Positions 56,114 through 64,000 of a stretch of 64,000 nt of DNA are shown piece by piece. The stretch comes from Aselliscus stoliczkanus (taxonomy: Eukaryota; Chordata; Mammalia; Chiroptera; Hipposideridae), in NCBI GenBank assembly GCA_033961575.1, contig CM066734.1:86326501-86390500 (forward strand), in the 5' to 3' direction. A program made the translations under genes and the position numbers. Position 1 is the first letter of the stretch; each line of letters opens with the position of its first letter. The notes under the pieces are model-generated. The model saw only the letters and a program-made list of their open reading frames with translations, was not told the origin of the DNA and searched no databases.

Positions 56114-56899
56114 GTCCTTGCCACCCTCCACTGAAGCCTAGCTCATCCTGACTAGCCTTGGGCCTTAGTCAGTGTCCTCTTGGCATGTGCCGCTAAGGCC
56201 CTCAGCTGCTGTGTTCTCCACTTCTCTGTCCACTCATGCTTTGTCTTGCTAATTCTACTGCTGAGGTCTTTCCTGGTCAGCCACCTCTACACCTCCTCGG
56301 GGCTCAGGGACTTTCATCTGCATTCCCACATCACACTGGGGTGCTCAGAACCCTGCAGGAGTGCCTCTAATATCATCCACCCAGACATCTCCATAGCTAT
56401 TGCTATTATACTTGAACATGTGAAACTTTGGGGTCTATCTCAGGACTAGTATTCTCTTTGGCTACTTCCTGAAAAGCCAGAAGTTGTCTCTTTTTTTTCA
56501 GTTATCCCCCATAATTTACCAAGGGCTTCTACCTGTGTGGGCTAATAATGAAGGAAGTAATTATTCCAGATCTGCCAAGCTTTACCTCAGATATGAAGAG
56601 AACTACTGGGAAAGTCCATTCGGCAATTGGAATAGTTAGAAGAAAGAAGGGGGAAAAGCAAGCAAGTATTTTTTTGTCTGATGGAATTTTTTTCGATTGA
56701 CATTATCATCTAGGACTGGCAGACATTGCACCATTCATAGGATGGTTCTGAACTAAATTCTACTGACTTGCTATTTTTTTTAAATATATGGAGTATACAG
56801 TGTTACTTGGTTCTAAACCAAGAAGCCATTTTCTGAACATAATATTCTCTCTATATAATTTCAGTGTATTATGGTCTGGTTAGGACTGGCAGAAATCTG
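56114..56899. other. Unrecognised DNA
   Basis: No gene. The frame at 56180-56449 has no domain. Confidence 0.4.
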
Positions 56900-57020
56900 A
56901 AGTGGAAAGAATACTTGTCAAGATGTCAGGAGGTCTGGAATTTGTCTTAGTCCTGTCACTAATGAGCTGGATGACTTTGGCCAAATTATTTTACCTCCTT
57001 CAACCTTCAGTGGCTGCCTC
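56900..57020 (+). repeat. MIR SINE fragment
   Basis: 'CAGGAGGTCTGGAATTTGTC', 'GTCACTAATGAGCTGGATGA' and 'CTTTGGCCAAATTATTTTAC' follow MIR. Confidence 0.65.
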
Positions 57021-58739
57021 TGCCAAATGATAGCAATCTGAATATGTAAGCTTCTTTTTTATTATGATACTTGATGGCTCTGCTATTGAAAGCAGGACTC
57101 CCAGCTTGAGGCCAAAGAATATGTGGACATGTCTGGGCATGTTCGGCAGAATATTGTGGCAGCCAGCCCACTGGCCTTGGCAGGAGGACCCAGATGCTTC
57201 CTGGGAGAACTCACCCCTACAAAAGAAGTCAGACTCCGGGAGCCTCATAGGAAACAAAACCTCAGTTGACAGAAAAGTAGTTATTTTAAATGCATAACAG
57301 TACTTATCATTATTTGTCTGCTAATTCCATGTCTAAGTTCCATGGAGAACTAATTAATTAATTAATTAATAATAAATTATTAAAAACTGAAAGACAGGAT
57401 TCACTAAAAATCTCTAAAAACTATGGGATCCAAACACAGTGTTATGTAACCCTCCTAACAAACTCTAACACAAAACAGAGGTGGATATTTCATTACTTTG
57501 CCAAAGCAGAATCCTGGCACTGATAGGCTTCCAAGGTTTCTACACTGCTGCACACAGAGAAGGCAGGGTGCCCCCAAAGTCACAGTTGTACCAGGTAGGA
57601 TATCCTGGCGATACCCAGTAAATGGCGCCCGGTACTTGGCAGTTCCCGGCATGAGCACAGTAGTTCATGAGCTGTAATAAGGTTTCTCAAAGGATTCCCA
57701 TTAACTTCTGACAGACTTGGACAGAGGCAGAAGGGCCTGAGTATGCACATAGTGCCCAAATCTTGCTTTTGACTGAGTACACAACATGTATTTCCCCTTT
57801 TTCAAGTAGAAGAATCTTGATTTTTCTTCACCCCTACCTCACTCTTAGTCTTTGTAGTTTGGATGCAGTTGACCCATTTCCTAGCTCTGGGGATGGATAC
57901 AAGTCCCAGGAAAGGTGAATTGATGTATTTCATCCTTCTGGCCATTGTGAGTGTAATATGGACTGGCCCATAACCAAAGTCAAACCATTAAATGAAAATG
58001 CAGAACTTTTATGAATTTTTGGAAGAGACATTATTTTTCTACTAGGATTAGAAACAATAAGGAATATAGATGCCTAAAGCTGCCAGAAATTGATAATGGT
58101 CAAAGCTTGCCTGAGAAAAAAATGAATATAGAGAGAAGTAGAGCCAAGTGTTGTGAAAAACTATACAAAACTTGGAGATAAGGTAAAAAATGAGTAAACA
58201 TTTCCTTTCAAGGATGAAGGCCTCCTAAGAATTCTACAGGGAAATGAACTTACACTGACTCTCTCTTCACTATTAATTAAAGATCCAGAAGTAGTGAAGT
58301 CCCATGTTATCTTATAGATATTTGTCTGGTAGAGATGTAAATAATGTCTGTTCAATGGAACAGATCATCCTAAAGTTCCAGTGCATTTCTCTATTGGCTG
58401 TTAACTGGTTTATGTATCCATCCAACAGTCTTATTTAGTACGCTTTTATTGAGTTGCCTATAAATGCCTAGTTTCTCAAATAATGTTTGGACAAGTTTTA
58501 GTATCTTTATGGTTCTCTCATAAATACAATTTTTGACATGGGATCCTTTTATATTTGCCTAAATGTCATGATTTTACTTTTTTAAAAATTATATTTTCAC
58601 ACAAGAGATGAAGAAAAAAACAACGAAATAGAGAACAAGTCCAGACTACTTCATCCCACTACCTGGATGCTGCTACTCTTACTTGTGAACTGTACCATCC
58701 TTTGACTTAATATATTCATATTTTGGCAAGCCAATGTGA
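57021..58739. other. Unrecognised DNA with a short (ATTA)n
   Basis: An AATTAATTAATTAATTAAT run lies at about 57351-57370. No gene or named repeat in 1.7 kb. Confidence 0.4.
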
Positions 58740-59530
58740 ACTGGGTTTCTATCATTTTTATCTAAGATTCTGACACTCAGTTCCAATGTGTGGGCTTTTT
58801 TTGTTTTTCTGGTGTTTTGTTTTTTTAATCCCACATACCACCAAGCAGTTCTCTAACACCAGCTGGGAGTCCTACAATTCAACTCAATTCTGATACTATC
58901 TACCAGAGGTAGCATCAGATCCCACAGGTAACATGCTCAATCCCACAAGACTGCCCTTCTCCACTTCAGGTGCCACTCCCAAGCCCACATTTTTACATGT
59001 GGTTACAATAGGTTATAGATTGGAGATTCCAATGACCCCCTCCTTGAGTTTGGTTAATATGCTAGATCATCTCACAGAACTCAGAGAAACATATTTTTAC
59101 TGGACTGACAGTTTATTATAGAAGGATATAACTCAGGAACAGCCAGGTGGAAGAGATGCATAGGGCAAGGTATAGGGGAAGGATGCGTAGCTACCATGCG
59201 GTCTCCAAGCTCCACTGTCCCCAAATCTCTACGTGTTCACCAACCCGAAAGCGATCCAAACACCATTCTTTTTTGGTTTTTATAGAGGCTTCATTACAAA
59301 AATGTGATATAACTACTTGGTCACCAGCAATCGATTCAACCTCTGTTCAGGAGGATGAGACTAAAAGTTCTAAACCTCTCATCATGTGGCTGGGTCTCTT
59401 GGCAGCCAGCCTCCATCCTGAGGTGCATTCCAAAAGTTACTTCATTAACATAACAAGGATACCTTTATGGCTCATTACTTAGGAACCAGGATGAAGACCA
59501 AAAATATATTTCTTATTATAAATCACAATA
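58740..59530 (-). mobile_element. Probable old LTR, antisense, name not assigned
   Basis: 'ATCTCACAGAACTCAGAGAA', 'GTTTATTATAGAAGGATATA', 'ACTCAGGAACAGCCAGGTGG' and 'GTTTTTATAGAGGCTTCATT' belong to a common mammalian LTR-like repeat recognised by wording. A TTTATT at about 59111 would be its polyadenylation signal in reverse. Borders are uncertain. Confidence 0.5.
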
Positions 59531-62061
59531 TCACAGTATCCATAACAGTGGCAATAAATACTGGTGAGCTCCATAACCAGGGAAATGTATTTAGTTTGAT
59601 ACCAATTTAAATATATAGCCTGGTGAGATCTGAGAAATATAGTATTGCATGTTAAAACAGAATTTTTTTTAGCTGAGGTCCCCAAAACAATAAATATTAT
59701 GTACTAATACCACAGTGTATCACCATTAAGGCTAAGAATGCAATTCTGAAAACCAGTTTTGTGACCCTGAGCTAATCATTAGCTCTACCTTATAAAAAGA
59801 GGTTGGAAAGTCTGAGAAAAATATGGGATAATGGAATACTGTGCTATGCTGGATATTCTGCTGTGAGCTGCTATCTCATGGCGGATAAGTAAAAGCTGCC
59901 TTCTCCTGACCTTAAGTCAGGAAGCACTCAGAGCAAGATATGTGGACAGCTATCTGAATCATAGCTGAGAAATATAAGGGGCATGAAACTGCAGCTGATT
60001 ACTGCTCTGATAGAGAAGTGAAGGCCATAGTGGCTGCATTGGGATGGACCTGTATTCCCAGAGTTTGTTACTGTGAAAAAAACATAAATATTTCCTATAG
60101 ATTAAATGTGGATCATGCACAACAAAGCTGATGTGACATTTTCTTAAATCTTGTCTAAGAAGACTACTTGAAGGTCGAAAAGGACCTCAGCAGAAAGAAT
60201 CTACTCGGTCCTTAGGGGTTAAAAAAAAAAAAAAAACAGGAGTCATAGCAATCAAATGAAATAGTTGTCTTCCCTGTGGTAAATGGATTTCAGATAAGCA
60301 ATCCTAGTTAATAGGAACCACATGATTCTTCATTCCCGCTTGGTTTGGATATATCAAGGCCTGAACTTAGACTGCATTGGGGGACAAAAGGGTAACCAGA
60401 AAATTCATGGACCTTGATTTAAGTTTCATTTACGGGGGTGGGAAAGAGCCACCCCTAAAAACTTTAAAGTAGGCTTCAATGGGTTGCACAGAAGGTAAAT
60501 TAAGTTGTTTTTTTATCACATTTCATGAGTTCTGCCTGGCTAACATAATCATTACATGCCAATGAAGTCTTTACATTGCCTTGATTATCAAATGAAGGGT
60601 TTCCTGTCACTAAATGCTTCTGAAATCAGGACACACCTTGCAATCAACATGAATATTCAATAATATGGAACCAGAATAATCGTTTCTTTCTATCTAAAAA
60701 TATATTATTAGGTTGATAGCGAGTTGTAGAATAAGAGAATGATGGTAATATAACAAGAGCACTGCGGTCCTTTAGTACTCCATTCCCACCACATCAGAAG
60801 CTGCATAGACCATATTTTTATAATAAAATCTGACAGCCTAATCATGGAACGTTGGCCTTTTCAACTCCTTTTTGGATGACAATCACATTCCTAAAATCCC
60901 AGCAATTCCATTAGCAGGTACCCAGTCATCAGATGAGGTGACAAACGTGTGATGGCCATGCTATCTAACAGTCTCTCTGGTGCTGATTTTGGCAGCATTA
61001 CTCTAAGACAACCCAAATGTCAGCATCAGCCTAGTGTTCTCAGGCTCAGGGAGCAGGCCAGGACAGGACAGAAGAGATTTCCTGAGCTATAGAATTTCTT
61101 CATGCTAGAAAAATGGAGTGATAGTGCCAGATGGCCAGAAAGCTACCTGACTAGACAAAATAAGTTTTATTAGATATTGACAGCAACAAATAATGAAAAG
61201 AAAAAATTATTTCACAGTTATTTAGACTCCTGGGGAAGCTCTTTCCAGGTGAGGTGAATACTGAGAGCAAAGCAAGCTATTTCATGTCCTTTACTCTGAG
61301 TTTGTCCCTTCCCCCAAGTTGAGGACTATATTACTTTTCTCCTGTACTGAGCATCTGTGAGAAACCAATGAGCCATAGGCCAAGGTTGTGCTGTTGATTC
61401 CAGAAAACCAGGGGAAAGAGACCAGTGGAGGAAGAGCGGGATACCTGGGATGAAGGAAGCTTCTCATTGACAAAATCTTTGCCTTTCCCTAATCCACCAA
61501 GTGAAATTCACGAATGTGCTCATTCCACTAAAGACATGGTTATTTTAGAATTGACCACTGAGTCTCCAAACTCGAAAGCCAGAGTTGGATCTGGTAGTCA
61601 GGAAATCAAGAAATCCTCTGCTTCCTGTCTCAGGCACTGTCATAGGGCTAACCTAGGCCACAGGGAAGCTTCCAGGTATAAAGGAGGATGGGGCCATCTT
61701 TCTCCCACCATGACAAAACGGGCCCAAGATTCCCAGGCATTATCACTCCCCTGAGCACCTGCATGCCACCAGAAGCTTGGGTTGGGACACATCCAATGTC
61801 TTTTGTGTCTCAGTCCCAGACTGCATTTCTCTTTAGTCACATATGTTTGTAAAGAACCAGCTTCTTTCTCTCCATTGGCCCCACCTCTGGCCTGATTGCC
61901 TTTCTCTGCCATTGAGTCTTGGTCAGAAACATCTCTTCCACCGTTACAAATACCTGTAACTTTCAATTCAGTCTGAAAAATTGGCCTCAATCCATTTTGT
62001 GCCAGAACACCCATTGGATCCTTTTGCAAATTTGTCAATCCCTTGCCTAGAAAATTTGCAT
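59531..62061. other. Mostly unrecognised, repeat-poor DNA
   Basis: 2.5 kb. A16 run at about 60221-60236; weak MIR-like wording near 59740-59830. On the minus strand a 143-codon open frame (61640-62071) has no domain I recognise. Confidence 0.4.
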
Positions 62062-62065
62062 ATAT

Positions 62066-62534
62066 TGACAAACATTCTTTGTTTGACCAAACTTCAGTAG
62101 GCCCCTAAACCTTCTCCTAGGTCAATCTGTGTACTTTCTTGTAAAATCTAGTTTTAGCAAGAACCCTACTTAGTCAGTTTAACCAGAGTCCACCAGACTT
62201 GATACCTGATCAGATTCCTCGTCCCCCACCCACTATCACCCAGGAAATGTGTGATCCCTTGGCCTGTCTTTAGCAGGAATGCTGTCAGGTTGGTTTAGCC
62301 AGACCTCTCCTCCACACACACCCTTGATGTTTCCTCTTAGTTGTTTTCCATTCACTGACCTGCACCCTGCTCCTTGGCTATAAATTCCCACTTGTCCATG
62401 CTGTATTCAGAGTTGAACCCAATCTCTCTTCCACTGTAAAATGCCCATTGAAGTAGTCTTTACACCTTTTGTGATGGTCCTGAATAAAGGCTTCCTTACT
62501 ATCTTAAACAAGTGTCATTGAATGTTTTTTAACA
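62066..62534 (+). mobile_element. Class I-like ERV solo LTR, sense
   Basis: Begins TGACAAACATTC and ends TTTTTTAACA. TATAAAT is at 62379-62385 and AATAAA at 62483-62488, about 100 bases apart, the usual U3-R layout. ATAT (62062-62065) and ATAC (62535-62538) could be a 4 bp TSD with one change. No polypurine tract precedes it, so it is probably a solo LTR. It is related to 55677-56113. Confidence 0.7.
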
Positions 62535-63443
62535 ATACCAATAACTTTTGTGGTAGCAGGAATAGTACTCTAAATGTATTAAACTGATGTAGATTTGTTT
62601 CCCCCATAAAGTATGTTTTCTAGTAAACATTCTCCCATGATACCTCTGGGTAAAGGTAGGGAGAGTACACTTTGAAAATGAATAGGCATAGGGATGGGAA
62701 AATAAGTAAGAGAAAGCCCATCCAGCCCCAATCCAGGGATATGTAAGAAGGAGAATGTACAGAGGTAAGCAGGTGTCAGCCTTGTGTGCTTTGTGGTGGC
62801 CCTGCACATTCCAAGCAGAAAACCTGGTAGTTAAAGTACATAATTTAATAGGAAAGGTAAGAGTTAAAGTACTGTTGTATAGAGTTCTGTTTGGAGAACT
62901 GGAGAAGACCAAAGTTTAGTGTGGCCCCATGATAATAGTAACATGATACCCAAAGAACAGAGTAAAAATGATAGCAGGGGTTTAAAGAGATCCATAAAGG
63001 GTGCAAGCAGCACACCAGTCTTTGGTTCTCACGTATTAGAAGGGACTAGGACAAAATTCAGCAGCCCACCTGCATGGTACAGCCTCGGAGCCATTGTTGA
63101 ATTGAGGTACAGCACTCCCCCACCCTGACCTCCTCATCCAAGAAACCAGTTATAGTAGCTTTCTAATCTGGCTTCCCTTGATGCCTAATTCATTCACTCA
63201 CCAAAGTTAACATTTATTTGTAGACACAAGACTAAATTCCTAGCTGCCCTCATCCATCCAGTAGGAAATAGGGCAGTTAGTCTTCGTGGGCAGGGTTATT
63301 ATGATATTCATCTACTGTGGCTCTATTTCTGTACCTCATCAGTGAGGAGACTGAGGAAGGGAATGTATAGAAAGAAGACATCTATCTGTGATTTTGTCAA
63401 AGGAGCAAGTTAGCTTTTAAGCATAGGTACATATGGAAATTCT
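62535..63443. other. Unrecognised DNA
   Basis: No gene or named repeat. Confidence 0.4.
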
Positions 63444-63798
63444 CCATGTCACACTTCTAGTATGGCAATTTCTGTCAAATAAAAACATTATGGTGTGTCC
63501 TCATCCACCTTATTCACTTGATCTGGCACCATGCAACTTCTGGCTCTTTCCCAAAGTCAAAATGACCATGAAAGGAAATGTTTTGAATTGATTAATGATA
63601 TCAAGGGAGCCACGACAGCACAACTAAAGATACTTACGAAAGAGGACTTCCAAAACTGCTTCAGAAACTGGCAAGAATGATGGGATAAGAATGTTTGAAG
63701 CAAGAGGGAGTATTTTGAGGGGGTTAATGGCAATGTGTCTTTTACTGTAATAATTTTTTCTAATTTAAACATTCGCCATAGTTTTTGATTACACTTCA
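63444..63798 (+). mobile_element. Mariner element, 5'-truncated, second copy
   Basis: Same family as 8919-9479. It starts inside the transposase region and ends with the terminal repeat (read in reverse TGAAGTGTAATCAAAAACTA), followed by TA at 63799-63800. The left arm is absent. Confidence 0.85.
63460..63740 (+). pseudogene. Mariner transposase C-terminal fragment, second copy
   Basis: Reads YSPDL-like LFTxSGT wording with 'GCACCATGCAACTTCTGG' giving APCNFW and then LFPKVKMTMKG. As in the first copy, the third catalytic Asp is Asn (codon 63535-63537). KTAL-like sequence follows, then NCFRNWQE and TGA (63678-63680) at the same place as in the first copy. It cannot make active transposase. 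The 6 nt insertion of the first copy is not here. Confidence 0.75.
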
Positions 63799-63800
63799 TA

Positions 63801-64000
63801 GATATTTCTTTTTTTTAAAAATTTGTGTTTTATTTGTTTGTTTTCCTTGGCAAAGAATGTTCATTAGGAGGGTCATTAACTGAGAGGGGACATGTAAGAG
63901 AAAGAGCAGAGAGGGAGTGACCACAAGTTGTGTTGAAACAGGTTCATTTTTGTCAGTTTATGTCTAAAGTTCATATAAGAGGTTAGAGCTATAAAAGCAG
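63801..64000. other. Unrecognised DNA to window end
   Basis: A T-rich patch at 63808-63840, then nothing recognised. Confidence 0.4.

Noticed and set aside
55677..62534. A 6.9 kb provirus between two related LTRs
   Set aside because: The LTRs are in opposite orientation, and no primer site, polypurine tract or viral gene wording lies between.
1..64000. CRISPR array, bacterial operon, plasmid or phage features
   Set aside because: No regular spacer-repeat pattern, no dense coding on one strand; SINE, LINE, LTR and MITE content is mammalian.

Overview
This window is nuclear DNA from a mammal, almost certainly a bat. It is AT-rich and packed with interspersed repeats. The best taxonomic evidence is a 420 bp tRNA-headed SINE (827-1246) whose 3' part matches the bat VES family as I remember it. 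Many shorter tRNA-derived SINEs beginning GGCCGGCC, and recently active looking mariner and hAT DNA transposons, fit the same picture. The exact bat family cannot be fixed from the sequence alone; a horseshoe-bat-like lineage is only a guess. I recognise no host protein-coding exon, rRNA, tRNA gene, CRISPR array or bacterial-type operon. The window reads as intergenic or deep-intronic DNA.

Layout. 1-8 kb: MIR split by the VES-like SINE, a 12-bp-period CT/GT microsatellite, a 5'-inverted L1 and L2 pieces. 8.9-13 kb: a fold-back mariner, an MLT2-like LTR and a MaLR LTR. 13.1-17.7 kb: a 4.57 kb L1 with 17 bp target-site duplications (TSDs), holding the end of ORF1 and a nearly complete but broken ORF2. 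18-36 kb: SINEs with clear TSDs, an old antisense L1, several L2 and MIR pieces, a 232 bp hAT element with an 8 bp TSD, MaLR LTRs and microsatellites. 36.5 and 41.0 kb: two roughly 80 bp palindromic mariner-type MITEs. 37.7-40.6 kb: two L1 5' ends fused tail to tail as a 2.96 kb imperfect palindrome. 42-54 kb: L2, hAT, four young short SINEs (one pair shares a single TSD), a 5'-inverted L1, a 1.2 kb solo LTR that splits an L2, and an antisense L1 tail. 55-64 kb: two related class I-like LTRs pointing away from each other, one further probable LTR and a second mariner copy.

There is no gene circuit here; the biology is retrotransposition and DNA transposition. L1-type machinery explains the L1s and SINEs (A tails, 13-18 bp TSDs), and some insertions show twin priming or a probable template jump. 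The two mariner copies share an Asn at the third catalytic position and a downstream stop, so both probably descend from an already dead master moved in trans.

Limits: family names are from memory of consensus sequences, not from a search. Borders without a TSD are approximate, and stretches marked as unrecognised may hold old repeats or conserved non-coding elements I cannot see.
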